Shown here piece after piece: positions 37,250 to 49,500 of a stretch of DNA of 64,000 nt. Under the pieces are notes generated by a model. The model made no database searches and was not told where the DNA came from. It saw only the letters and a list, made by a program, of their open reading frames with translations. Every line of letters starts with the position of its first letter. Position 1 is the stretch's first letter. The translations under genes were made by a program, and so were the position numbers. The DNA is from Hirundichthys speculiger (taxonomy: Eukaryota > Chordata > Actinopteri > Beloniformes > Exocoetidae), in assembly GCA_018398805.1 (NCBI GenBank), contig JAGFBZ010000289.1, forward strand, positions 2,559,001 through 2,623,000, in the 5' to 3' direction.

Positions 37250-39043
37250 TTGGATTACAAAAACAAACTGGAAACAGAATTCAGCCATATGAACACAAGG
37301 CAAGCCTTTCAGAAGGTGAAAACCCTGACTGGATGCGAACCAAAAATCCACATGCACAGTCAGTGACCCAGAAACTTTCACCAAGGACTTAAACACTTTT
37401 TTACACCCGTTTCGATAACAAGGACTTCTCATCAAAATGCCAGGATCTACTGAGAGCTCTCCCACCACCAGACCCCGAAGAACCGGCCCCCTTCACGGAG
37501 GAGCAGGTACGGCGCCAGCTGAGTCTCTGTAAGGCAGGCAAGGCCCCAGGGCCTGATGGTATTCCAGCCAGGGTGGTTAAGAGCTGTTCCATGGAGCTGG
37601 CTCCCATCCTTCACTCACTCTTCTGCCAATCATACCGGTCCGCCACAATACCCACACTATGGAAAACCGCTACCATAATTCCCATCCCGAAAAAACCCAG
37701 ACCCACAGAACTCAACCACTACCGTCCCATAGCCCTCACATCCATAATAATGAAGTGCCTGGAGAAATTACTATTGAACATCATCCTCCCACTTGTCACC
37801 CCACACCTGGACCCCCTCCAATTTGCCTACAAGGCCAGGAGGGGCACTGAGGATGCTGTGGCCTGCCTGCTACACCTCCTCCTCCAGCACCTGGACTCCC
37901 CAGGCAACTTCGCCAGGATCCTCTTCGTGGACTTCAGCTCCGCCTTCAACTCCCTACAGAAGCACATACTGATCCGGAAGCTACACCATCTCAACATTCC
38001 CCCACAGCTGATCCATCTCACCCCACAACTTCCTCACTGACAGACTGCAAGCAGTAAGGGTGGGCTCAACCACATCCCCTGTACTCACCATCAGCACCGG
38101 GGTCCCACAGGGGTGTGTGTTGAGCCCTTTCCTCTATGTTCTTTACACCAACGACTGCAGCAGCACCTCACCCACCACAACATATCTCAAATACTCAGAC
38201 GACACAGCCATCCTCGCACTTCTCTCTGATAACCAATCCACTCTGGACTATCACAACGCAGTCACCCACTTCACCAAACTATGCACAGACAATTACCTGG
38301 ACATCAATGTCAGTAAAACAAAAGAAATATGGTTCAACCCCCCCTCACCCCAGGATCCCATCACCATAAACACACAGACAGTTGAGACAGTTGACACCTT
38401 CAAATATCTTGGAATAACTTTGGACAATAAACTCACCTTCGACCAGCACACCACAGACATTCAAAAAAGGAGCCAACAGAGACTATCAGCCATTCGCAAA
38501 CTCAAAGGACTTCACGTTGCACCTCATCTCCTGTTGTTACTTTACAAAAGCATCATCCAACCCATCCTCCTGTACTGCTCCACATGTTTTTACACCATGC
38601 TCTCTGTCACCAACTGCACCAAACTCTTACGCATCACAAATACAGCTGCTAAAATCATCAGCCTGCCCACACCCAACCTCACAGAATTAAATAACAGATC
38701 TATCACCCGTATGGCAAACACAATAGTCCAGGACACCACTCACCCACTACACCAGTACTTCATTCCACTACCGTCAGGGCGCAGGTACAGGGCTCAAAAA
38801 TATAGGAGGGCCCGGTTTGGCAAAAGCCTGATCCCTGCAGCTATAGCCGCCCTCAACAACAGGCCCCCCTGACAGACTGACCAGTTTTTGTTTTTCATTA
38901 GGTTTTGTCCATGTCCCACTGTTATGTCTCTACTGTCGTTGTTGTCTTGTGATTGTGTTACACTATGTTTTTCTGTTATGTACAGTCAAGTGAAAATGAA
39001 TTTCCCCACGGGGACCAATAAAGTAAATCTAATCTAATCTAAT
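37250..39043 (+). mobile_element. Rex1-type LINE, 5'-truncated, nearly open
   Basis: The copy starts in the linker before the RT (YKNKLETEFSHMNTRQAFQ, 37256 on). A frame break near 37370 follows, then EEQVRRQLSLCKAGKAPGPDG and the RT fingers (IIPIPKKPRPTELNHYRPIALTS). One frameshift near 38027 separates this from the rest: STGVPQGCVLSP, the catalytic KYSDD at about 38193, NVSKTKEIWF, and the thumb and C-terminus ending LPSGRRYRAQKYRRARFGKS, the closing block familiar from Rex1/Babar elements (38060-38872). The 3' end has CCCCACGGGGACC, AATAAAG and (ATCTA)n at 39001-39043. Few lesions suggest a rather young insertion; the endonuclease is missing. Confidence 0.88.
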
Positions 39044-39484
39044 TCATGTTCATAGTAAAGTTACTCTCAACTTCCCTTCATCCCCCCTCTTGTGGGGGTT
39101 TTGCCTCTTTTGAGGTCTGTCCTACAGCTTTGAGCTGCAGCATGATAGTCAGGCGCCAATAAAGATGAGGGGAGGTGTTATATCAGGTTAGTAGACACCA
39201 AGACACCCAAATTCATGCTCCAAAGCACTTTTTTTTCATAATATGTACACTTTGAAATCAGCAGCCCACAAGTTGTCATTCAGACAGAACCCCTACAAGC
39301 CTGGTATGTTGTATTATAGTGTGCAACATGTTCGTAAGGATGTGTTCCAGCTATATTTCTACATGCTATGGTAGGCCCTGTTATCAAAAAGAAAACTCTG
39401 AGACTTCCATTCCTTCAAAATTGGGCTTTCATTTATATTTTTTCATTCGATAGAAAGCCATTCATATGCAATCATTTTGTTAGA
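39044..39484. other. Short gene-free stretch
   Basis: Nothing recognisable between the Rex1-type LINE and the next LINE tail. Confidence 0.5.
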
Positions 39485-39540
39485 TGACATTGAATTTCCC
39501 TTTATGGGATAAATAAAGTATTTTTCATTTCATTTCATGT
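39485..39540 (+). mobile_element. LINE 3'-tail fragment
   Basis: TTGAATTTCCCTTTATGGGATAAATAAAGTA is followed by a (CATTT)n tail. This is the same layout as the Rex1-type end at 39000 but a different simple repeat, so it is a separate, extremely truncated insertion. Confidence 0.6.
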
Positions 39541-40549
39541 GGAGTCTATGAAAGGCGTTGGGTCTTTAAACACAGCTACAGCAGTAAAGTAAAGCTTTAA
39601 TTATCTACCTTTTAAACATTCAGATTCAAAGAAGTCTGGCATTCTGGCTATTTTAGACTTGATTTAATTTGAAATTTAAGTACATGCTTTCTTAAAGAAA
39701 ATTAATGCTTAAGGTGATGCATGTTTTGGAACCAACAGTATTATTCTGCAATCAATGTCCTTTGTTTAGTATCTTACGGGCAGGTGAACCCTTAAACCTT
39801 CTTGGTTTAACAGTCTGCTGTGGCACAAATAACCTTTATAGTCCTTCCAGTTTAACCTTTGATGCCCTATAGCAGTCGGTGGCTGTTAAAGATCTGAAGA
39901 GGTAGGTAAAAAATTTAAGTAAATAATTAGTGGAGGACTTCTGTATCAGTGCAGCCTTTTACACTCTGTTATGCAGCTCATGTACAAAACTGTCTCTGTT
40001 ACAGGAATAGGCCAAAAGTCATAATATTTTGTGTAATTTATGCAAAAACCATATTAAAAAGAAGAGATTATATGACTAGCTACAGGTGATGCAAATGCTT
40101 TTACTAGTAATTGTGAAACCATGAAGAAGTATCTAAGTGCACAGTTTCCCCAGCTCTATTTCCACATTTCCAAAAATGTGAAGTTTTAAATTTAGTGGTT
40201 CATCATCACAGCCCCCACTTTATTTTCTGCAGCAGGTGGCTGCAACCGGGTGACCAGATCCAATAAACCTGATGTACAGCACCTGCCCATGGCAGACACA
40301 AAAATTATGATGCTCAGGTGGAAGCTTTTACCCTCTGAATAGTCCGAGAGTTCCCTTGGGAGTCACTGAAATCAAACCAAGGCTGAAAGGAGAGTGATCT
40401 GCATTCCCAAATGAACAGACACCCGTGATCAAATAAATGTGAAAACAACAATCAGATAAAAGCATCAGCGTATCAGTTTTGTGGGGTGATAATAATATAG
40501 ATTATTATTTTGTGGACAGCTTGTTACTGTGCAATCTGTCCATTAGTGA

Positions 40550-40830
40550 GAGTATATCCACTTAATCCTGTTGAGGGTCACAGGAGCGAAAGCTATTCTG
40601 ACTTCCACTGACCAAACCTGACGGGTTGGCAGTTGCTCACAGTGCTAGCACGGAGAGAGCGACAGCCATTCACACCTACAGCTGATGGAGAATCAATTAA
40701 CATCACATGGATTTCTCTGAATGTGAGAGGAAGCTGGCTTACCTGTAAAAATGCCTCGCAGGCACAGCATGAACCTGGAAAATCCACACAAAATCCCAAC
40801 AGAAACTTGGTACAGCGCTGTTCACTTTAC
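40550..40830 (+). repeat. Dispersed fish repeat, diverged copy
   Basis: The order of blocks (GAGGGTCACAGGAGC..., ATTCACACCTAC, AATGTGAGAGGAAGC, GAACCTGGAAAATCCACAC) matches the better preserved copy at 51000-51377, which has GGGTCACAGGGATCC and GACTGTGGGAAGAAGCC. The family is widespread in fish, but I cannot name its class with certainty. Confidence 0.6.
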
Positions 40831-42830
40831 AGGATTCTTGCTTACAAACATTACTGGGTGTGCAGCCAAACAGCTTGTTTCAGTCAGATAATAATAATGA
40901 AAAAAACTTTAATATAGGTAGTTTTTTTTATCATTTATAAACTCTAACTCAATGACATAGCTCAGTCAAAGCCGATTTGATATTTCAAAGTTTTAATATA
41001 GATATAAGATTATGTAAACTGACAATATTTCTGACCAGCTTTCTGACGCTGATTGATTGATTTTTTTTTTCTTTTCTTTTTTGCATTAGTGGCTGAGGGG
41101 AAGTGCATAGAAATGGTTGAACTCCAACTGGAGATTCTCCAGATCGATCCCCATCACGAGCCAAAGTGCCCCTGGATAAAACCCTGGCATTGCCCCAATT
41201 CACCAGCCACTCACAGTGCCAGTCAGGGAGCGTTGCATCAGGAAGTTCATCTGACATAAAACTAATATGCAGAACATGACCTGTAGTGTCCCCTAAAATG
41301 AGGGGGGAAAAAAACACCAAAGATTTTTGATGTTCAATAATATCTTCATTCAATAATTTCAGCAGCATGACATGCTAACTTTAGTTTGACATCACTAAGT
41401 AAGGAAGCATGTTCTCCACAAGGATACTTATCAAACTGTCACATTTTACAGAAATTAACTGAATGTTAACAAAGCACAAGCGTCAGCTTACTAGTGTGGA
41501 ACGGTGACTGCAGTGATTCAGAGATTACATTATCATGTTGGACCGTACCACTCATGATTATACAATATCCAAAATATTGAAAATTTCTAAGAATATGACA
41601 TTATTCTTAACATTGAATGATTAGACATTTCCAGATGAGTAACTGCAGATAGATTTGAATATGTTGTTTTCTAGTTAAGAGATAAAGTCTAATGAAATGA
41701 GATCAGAGTTTGGCATTTTGAAACAAAGTCTCTGCAGAGACGTTGCTGCTTTTGGGACTCCCTGGACCCCATTCAGTCATTTTACTGGCCTGCATACACA
41801 ATTTTCTTCTGCTTTTGCCAAAAGCCTGTAATCCCCTCAGAATATAGGACAATTTCCATCTTTTGGTGCTTGGTGTAGTTGGCTGCCTTGTCATGTCAGT
41901 CCTTTTTTGCACACGGACCTCTGATATAATATTACACAGAAACCCATCTACATTATGTGTTATTTGTAGGCCTTGTGTGCTATAGGAAGCCTATCCACAC
42001 TGTGATGTTTATGACTCAATACAATTTTATAGCCAGGCAGAGAAAAGTATGCATTGGTTCAGCATATGCTTTCATATGGAAAAAATCCCTGTTTAAATTC
42101 AGTCGAAATAACCTCACATAAGGCCACAATGTGTCAGTCAAATATACTCCATTAGCACCTACTGTAGATCTCTTGACATCTTTTAACCATTAACTTTCTG
42201 ATTTAATGCTTTGTAGGCATGGTTAATTCACAGTGACTGCTTAGACGTGGTGTTTCCTGCCACCAACAGCTTAAACCAACGCACAGAGGGAGGGTGGAGG
42301 CAGCTGTCTACATCATAGGCTGACACATTTTCACACATAATATCAGAATGATGCCGCTGAAGTGGCAGCCTGTTGCATTTGCTGTTAAATTGCATTTTTT
42401 CTTCACACCTGCTTGAGATTATTATTTTTTTTTTTTTTTGCTGAGCTTTCATTCACTTAAACTATGATTTTTGAAACATGATGGGTTTGGACTTTTTTAT
42501 ATGGTGAGTATCCATGACAACTAATAATCAGAAAAGGACCTCAAGTGCAGATGAATTGAAGAGGAGAGATCAAGGATGTACAGCTGGAGACAAATGAAGA
42601 GAAAACAGAACAGATTTTGAAAAATCCTTTTTCTCCCTCGATCATCATGGAGACTGTGACATCCCAGGGTGGTTGGATGGATGAGCCTGTACCGCTGACA
42701 GGAGAAAGGAGGAAGACATGTCTGCAGGAGCATGCTATGGACTCCAGCATCTGATTAGATTTTGGACAATATTGATGAACAAAAGACTTCGGACAGACCC
42801 ACAGAAGTGGGCTATAAGGGCCTGCAGTGC
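40831..42830. other. Gene-free stretch
   Basis: No supported gene or bounded repeat. Poly-T/C tracts occur at 41061-41082 and 42423-42439. Open frames at 40985-41368 (minus) and 42541-42894 (minus) lack domains, and the latter overlaps the L2 copy that follows. Confidence 0.5.
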
Positions 42831-43826
42831 TGAAAAAAACATAGCCAGAGTCCACCCATTTCTCTCTCTTGCCAGCACGGTGGTGTTGATGCATGCTTTT
42901 ATCTCCAGTAGAATAGACTACTGTAATGCCCTGCTCTCTGGTCTTCCTAAAAAGAGTATATCTATCCTACAATTACTCCAGAATTCAGCCGCACGTGTGC
43001 TGACGAGGACCAGAGGGCAGGAACATATTACACCAGTTTTAAAATCGCTGCATTGGCTCCCCGTGTGTTTCAGGATTGATTTTAAGGTTCTTTTATTAGT
43101 TTATAAATGTCTCAATGGTCTTGGGCCTTCTTATTTATCTGACCTTCTTTTAAGGATGGAGCCCTCGCGGACCCTGAGGTCCTCAGGTACCGGCCTTTTA
43201 GTTGTTCAGAACCAAAACCTGTGGCGAGGCGTCTTTTCATCATTACGGCCCCCGGCTCTGGAACAGCCTGGCTGAGGACCTCAGGGCTGCAGAGACTGTT
43301 GGTGCTTTGAAAGGGAAGCTCAAGACCTACCGATTTAATTTGGCTTATAGTTCAAATCTATTTACACCTTGTATTTTTAATTTTTTTTTAACTCTAATTT
43401 TACTTCTATTTATTTCTTGCTTATGTACTTATTCATTTAAGTTATTAATTTAATTGTATAGTCAATCATTTATGTATTAGCTGTTCTCATTGGTTCTAAA
43501 TCTGTTTGAAATTTCATCTTCTTTAAATCCAGTGTTCTCCTCATGGGGGTCCTCCACATCTGGTAGCTACATCTACTTGGTTTCTGGGGTCGTTGCCATG
43601 GGGATTGTCTGTGTTCTGGGTGAGCGGGGCCCTAGACTGTGGCTGATGTCTTCAGTGTGGGTCCTGGTCGGCCCAGTGTGGGTCCTGGTCGGCCTGGGTC
43701 CAGACGGTTCCTGTGGCAGCGACCTCTGTGATTGTGGGTGGGGGTGTTCTCGACGTGGATTGATCCCCAAGATATTGTCTTTCCTCACCTGGTTCATTGG
43801 TGCCAAGATGGATGTCTTAGGGGTGT

Positions 43827-43865
<39 letters not shown>

Positions 43866-43952
43866 GGGGGGTTGTTTTTATTATTATGTAAAGCACTCTG
43901 TGTTACTTTTGTATGAAAAGGGCTTTATAAATAAATTTGATTTGATTTGATA
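42831..43952 (+). mobile_element. L2-clade LINE 3' end, second + strand copy
   Basis: An open frame to 43275 gives the C-terminal part of an L2 ORF2: [74 protein letters not shown], then [17 protein letters not shown]. The frame shifts by one near 43215, where [21 protein letters not shown] continues. The untranslated region holds a GT microsatellite (43826-43862) and ends TTATAAATAAATTTGATTTGATTTGATA. It is 5'-truncated before the RT palm. It is the same family as 20400-23510, but less decayed. Confidence 0.87.
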
Positions 43953-45445
43953 ATGTTATCCTGGACATATGACTGTGAAGGGGCACCTCTGCACCCCAGA
44001 TGTTTAACTACTGGCTCCGAGTCTCCATCCATGCTATCTTCTGAGAAAGCTCGCCTGCGTTACCTACCAACGCTGCATATGATGTGTTGCCAGGCAACGA
44101 ACACAACACTAATGCATTCACGATTCAGGATCAAATCTAAATATTTCAACCACACCTACCACATGTTTATTTTAAATTGAACTGTTGAATAGAATTTATC
44201 TTTGTGGATTAATAAAGAATTATTCATTTCAATTCAGTTGAATTCAATTCAGTGTTGCAGTTGAAATTGGAAGCAGCTGTCAGGTTGCTTCCTTACATCT
44301 TGTTTTCTTTATAAATGCAGAAAAATTATATCTATGAGGAGCTGCTTGTTTTCAGATAAAAAGAGATTAGATGTTTGGGATTTTCCTCGCTCCCAGTCTA
44401 ATTCCTCCATCTCAGAATGTCTCTATCATTTTGAGTCCAACGCCATGGGGAGTAGGATACCTTTTAGCATTGAAGCAAGGAAGATTATCTCAGCCTACAG
44501 ATTCTTGATTTGCTCCTGAAACTGTTTGGAGATAAAAGCATATCCAGCAGAATGAAAGGGATTGTGGCAATCAATTCCAATTCACTTTACAGACTAGACT
44601 AATTTAATTAAACGTTGCTTTCCGAAAATACATCCCAAATTGTACCTGACAACTACTCCTGAGCATGTGAGCAGATCCTCTTTGTTCTGACATAAATAGA
44701 AGCACAGCTGCACCTTTTTCCAGTGCCTCCAGCAAAGAAGAAGAAGAAGAAAATAGAGAAAGAAAAAACATTTACCTGCATGTTTATTTGGATTTTAAAT
44801 TGTAGACACTTTCATTTTGGACAATACAGAGTTACTTGATGCAGATGAGATTCAGATTGGTTAGTGCTGCGAGTGATTTAAACTAAATCATTCCTTTTAC
44901 TGATAGAACAGCGCTGAGGAGAGTAGCCTGACTACAAGCGTTCACGGTGGCAGTCCATCCTCCATTGTGAGTCAGGCACATCATCTTTTCTGCATTCAGG
45001 CTTTGAATAATGCATGCTGTCTAGCCACATGCATCAGCAGCCTCTGTGGCATTTCTACTTCCTTCAGCCAAACTGCAAGCAACCCTTCAGAACACACCAA
45101 AGGTGGAAAAGCAGCAAGCAGCACTACTCTAAAACCACGTCTTTGGAGGGTTTTTTTTTATTTTCCTGTCAACAAAGGATGCCTGTCAGGTTATAGTTGT
45201 TTTTTTGTTACATCAGTCAACATCACTGTGCAGATGTGAGGGCTGAGGAAAGTCTGGGGGTTCAGCACCTCTGCTCTCTCAGCATTTGGATGCCAGACAT
45301 CACATGCTCCATTTTCACGCTCATTTTGTGCTATCTGCAGCACTCCGAGGGCACAGACCTCATGTGAGGGGTTTCACTGTGAGCTTGAATGGCCACTGAG
45401 ACATCCCTATATGCACGTCCCCACAGCTGAATGCAATCAGTCCTT
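43953..45445. other. Gene-free stretch with one LINE tail
   Basis: A LINE-tail-like end (GAATTTATCTTTGTGGATTAATAAAG, then ATTCAATTC-type repeats) lies at about 44188-44252. A GAA microsatellite lies at 44738-44752. No gene is supported in the rest. Confidence 0.5.
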
Positions 45446-45453
45446 ATCACAAG

Positions 45454-46527
45454 TAGGGATGGGAATTGATAAGATTTTTCCAGATTCCGTTATCGATACT
45501 GTTTAATGATTCGATTCTTTATCGATTCTCTTATCGATTCTAATTTGGGCAAAAAGGAGAACAGTTTTATAAGCATTTTTTTTTTTTTACTTAGAAGTCA
45601 CAAGATTACAAATTCAACGGCGAGGTCAAAAGAGGCCCAAAGCCTGGATATCGTGTTAACTGTTGTAATATGTAACTGTGCTAATACACAAGAATGTGTT
45701 AACATTTCACTAACAGATTTTTCCTAATAGAAATCATTAAAAATTTCCTTTTTAAAAGGATATATGAGCTCACTAAGCACTCAAAAATAATAATAAAGAA
45801 AGATAAATACTATCAAATACAACGGAACAGTGCACAGTGCAAATCTGCAAATACTATGAAGAATTAACAATTCTTTTGCAGAAACATAAGCATGTCTGCC
45901 AGCCTCTGAGCCAGCCAGACTCTCTCTCTCATCACGGTCATCTTCTAAGTGTAATGCAGAAGGCATTTGTTTAATAGCACAGCGTTAATGTTATAGCGTG
46001 TTTTACAAAGAAGCACATAGGCAGTGGGATAGCTACTTACCAGAGTTGCCTTCCGTAGTAACCATAGAGGTGATCTTAGCCTGGCTACTGGCGCAGCTGG
46101 TGGGTTGAGCTCCATCAGTTCGAAGCTCGTCAAAAACACAACACTCCTTTATCATTATCGCATGTTGTGTGTGCAAATGTTTCTGCATGTTAGTCTTGTT
46201 CCCTCTCGACGCTGTTATCTCCACTTTGCAATGACTGCAAGTTGCCTTGTTGCCATCTTTCTTTGCGAAGTGAGGCCAAACTTTGGAGCGTTTGAACCTG
46301 GTGGGAGCCATTGTTGTTTACAACTGCAATGCGCGTGCTAAACTGACGTAACTTAATCACGTAAGTGCTTTCTGGAATTGACTGTGCATAACTTGCGTAA
46401 ATTACATGAGATTCGTGCTAGTTGGAATCGATAAGAGAATCACTAGATAAACTGCCAAACAATTCCATGGAATTGAAACACACGGAACCGGTTCTCTACA
46501 GGAACCGGTTCTCGATTTTCAACCCTA
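45454..46527 (-). mobile_element. hAT element carrying a BED-finger exon
   Basis: Ends TAGGGATGGGAATTGATAAG and, inverted, TAGGGTTGAAAATCGAGAAC face each other, flanked by ATCACAAG (45446-45453) and ATCAGAAT (46528-46535), which match at 6 of 8. The left end repeats ATCGATTC motifs, and the right end repeats GAACCGGTTC. The element is 1.07 kb, and the only coding remnant is the BED zinc-finger exon on the minus strand. The catalytic part is deleted, so it is non-autonomous. Confidence 0.82.
46041..46311 (-). pseudogene. BED zinc-finger exon of a hAT transposase
   Basis: The frame starts at an ATG at 46311 and runs MAPTRFKRSKVWPHFAKK. The BED signature follows: W12 and F15, C25-x2-C28, then H45 and H50 (KHLHTQH). 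BED fingers bind DNA at the ends of hAT elements and in ZBED proteins. The frame continues to about residue 91 and meets a consensus splice donor (CTG then GTAAGT, at 46040-46035), so this was probably the first coding exon of the transposase. No downstream exon was found before the element ends at 45454. The finger itself is intact and could still be expressed, which is inference. Confidence 0.7.
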
Positions 46528-46535
46528 ATCAGAAT

Positions 46536-49500
46536 GATGACAGAGGCGAAGTTTCAAAAATGAGCCAGTGGTTATAAAATGTGAGATCCAGGCACTGAGC
46601 TTCCTTTGGCCTTCGCAGATGTTTTCTTTTCTTTCCAGGCATCGCTGAGACGTTGGATTATGTGCTCCTTGTTTTGATCATGAGCATTTTTCATATTTTA
46701 CTGCTATGTCCTGGCCAAATAAGTCTGGCAGTCATAGATCAACTGTTGCCTCGTAAAAGCTGAATGCCAAAAATGAGAGGAGTTGGCAGCCACACTGAAG
46801 TGTGTTCTCTGTATGAATGATCACAGTTATTTTTTTACACACCATTACTGTATCAAGACACCTTTCAAGCAATAGGCAGAAAACTAAAAATAAAAGCTGT
46901 ATTTTTGTGGCAGAGATCCATGACTGTTTGAAGAAAAAGCCCCACAAATTAGATGGCGAGGACTCCAGTGTTTGCTTGTTTTACTTCATGACTCACAGTG
47001 GCTTCAGTTCACACATATTTCTTTTGTCAAGTACATAAGAAACGCCACTATTGTTAAGGGTGTCTCAGACCCATAACAACTGATCAACTATGTGAGCTAG
47101 AAATCAAACCTTAACTTCAGAGTAGAAGTGCAGTGAGTTCTCTTTTTATAATAGTTAAAGGCAAAGGTGAAAGAAAATAGCAGAAAACTGGGAGGGGAAT
47201 TACATCGGAGAGAACTGTGAGCTTCAGAAGCTGCTTGTTATCTATTATCATTTAGGAGACTAGTCAAAACAAGACCTTTAAACCACAAGCCCATCCTCTG
47301 AAGACTGTCTCATCACTAATAAACTGGCTTTTCAATTAGCTCATATCTGACATTACAACGATAACACAAAACCAATTACATGCTGTGCTGCAGACAACGC
47401 GTAATCTACCAAACAGGTCTGATTTGACTTTCTCTTTCTTTCCCCTCTCCTCTTTCCTCTCCACCATAGCTGCCCCAGGGTTTTTTGTTCTCTCACCAGG
47501 ACAAGATATCTTTTTGAATTATCAGTACTGAGGATGCATCAGAGATATCAGGTCGTCCAGTCTCCTGGAGGCCAAGATAGTCATTTTGTTTCTGTGTAGG
47601 GGGTGATGACAGCTTTGGAGGTGAGATGAGCAAAGGTTAATCTATGGCTTCAAGTTTCAACACCTGGATTTACAGGTTATGGTGTTTTGTGTGTGTGTGT
47701 GTTTTTCTTAGACAATATTGCTTCTTTCTTTTTATCTCGAACACAAGTTGAGAAGGGGTGTATTCAGCATGTGCCTTTGTCTTGTATATTTATTCAGTCA
47801 TCTTTTGAGGTAAAACTAACAGGTACTTTAATGTTCAGTTATATTTGGTCTGTAAAATACCAGACTAAGCAACACCACCACCAGCAAATATCAGCATTGA
47901 GGAGATATCTAATGTCATCTAATTGTCTCATGACAATTCCATTTATTTTCTCTGACCAGGTTGTTTCTTGTATCCCATACGTTAAATTTCAAGAAATGAC
48001 TTCTATCACCTCTGCAGTAACATCAGAGCTGAAAATAACATCCACTCAATGCATTTTTTTGGCCTTTTGTAATATCTTTACCATCAGTATGCCCCAAAAA
48101 CTAACATTACCCAGCTGATTCGAAATCTGCTCTGAGAATACTAAAAGGAACAAAAACACGAAAAAGACATTGTCATTTTCTTCAACTGCAGCTCCTCTTC
48201 ATTCCTCTGTAAAATCCACATTAGAATTTGAAATATTCATCCTCATATGTCAAACCCCAAAATGATTAAGAAGACATCATTGCACCATATTATCCCAACG
48301 GAGCAGTCTGCTTTGAGAGAGCAGGCTGGCTTGTGGTTTCCTAAATTGGAATGTAAAACATCAGGCTCCTCTCCCCAGGAACCGGCTCCCAGTTTGGGAG
48401 CCAGACACCCTCTCTAGTTTCAAGATTAGGCTTTAATACTTTATAATGAAGCTTATAGTCACAGCTCCAGGAGACCCATAGCTCTCTCTTTGGTGCACTG
48501 CTAAAGGCCTAGACGGCTGTGCGACTTCCCATGAGCCCTCCCGACTTCTGAGAGCACTTCACAGAACACTCATCTTTTAACTCACTTTGCATTTTCATAG
48601 CATAATTGCACGTTAAGCCATTTTTACACTGGTGTAAAGAGAAAAATGCAAACAGATACTAACATCTGGCCTTTAAGTGTAGTAGGAAGGTGTTTCATCA
48701 GCATTCAGTCCTGTGTTATATGATTCTGCAGGAGTCACGGGTATTAATTAGTTCCAGCTCCAGTTGGCTTTAATGGAAACACAACACCCAAGTAAACAAC
48801 CCAACATTCCATAAGGGTGCTGACCTTGGGCCATCAGGGGTGTACAGGTCTTATTTTCCCATAATACACATTAAGTATGTATAGAAATACTCACTGAAAG
48901 AGAATAGCAACAACAAACAGACGTGTAAGTTCATATGCCAAAGACATCTGGCAGCTCACTGTCAGTCCTGCTGTGATATCTGACCCCTGTGATCCCAACA
49001 AAAATAACACTCTTGCCTAACTACCTCAGACAGTTGGGCGTTTAGGAAAAAGAGGCACGATACAGCGTGACACCATGCCTCCATGATGATGAGGTTAAAC
49101 TACTGGCAAGAGAAGTTTGTCTCATCAGCTGTACCCACATTTAAAAAGCACAAGTATGATCATGTGAACTGTGACATTAACTTCTGCCTTCTGCAGTTCA
49201 TACTTTTCCTCAGTTGTATAACATTTGTGTATCTTTCTGTGGATAAGACTGCAAATTGTTGAGCTCCATGAGCATCCAGCTGAGTGTTTTCTCATTCGGT
49301 GGTTTTTCTGTTGTGTTGTCTTCTCCCTTTCTGGACCCTAACCAAAACTACCAGAGAAAGAGCGCCCCCCTCCCTTCAGTCTGACTCACTCGGATGTTTC
49401 ATCCCAGTTGGAGTAGATCTCCAACTTCTGCTCAAAACAAAGGCATTGGGTTCTCTCTCTGCAATATATATACAGTATATATATGAAATTGTGATAAAAA

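Noticed and set aside
43490..43891. 133-codon frame after the L2 coding end
   Set aside because: It lies in the LINE untranslated region and runs into a GT microsatellite. Not a protein.
47687..48118. 143-codon open frame
   Set aside because: It begins inside a TG microsatellite and has no domain, and no conserved exon boundary was found.
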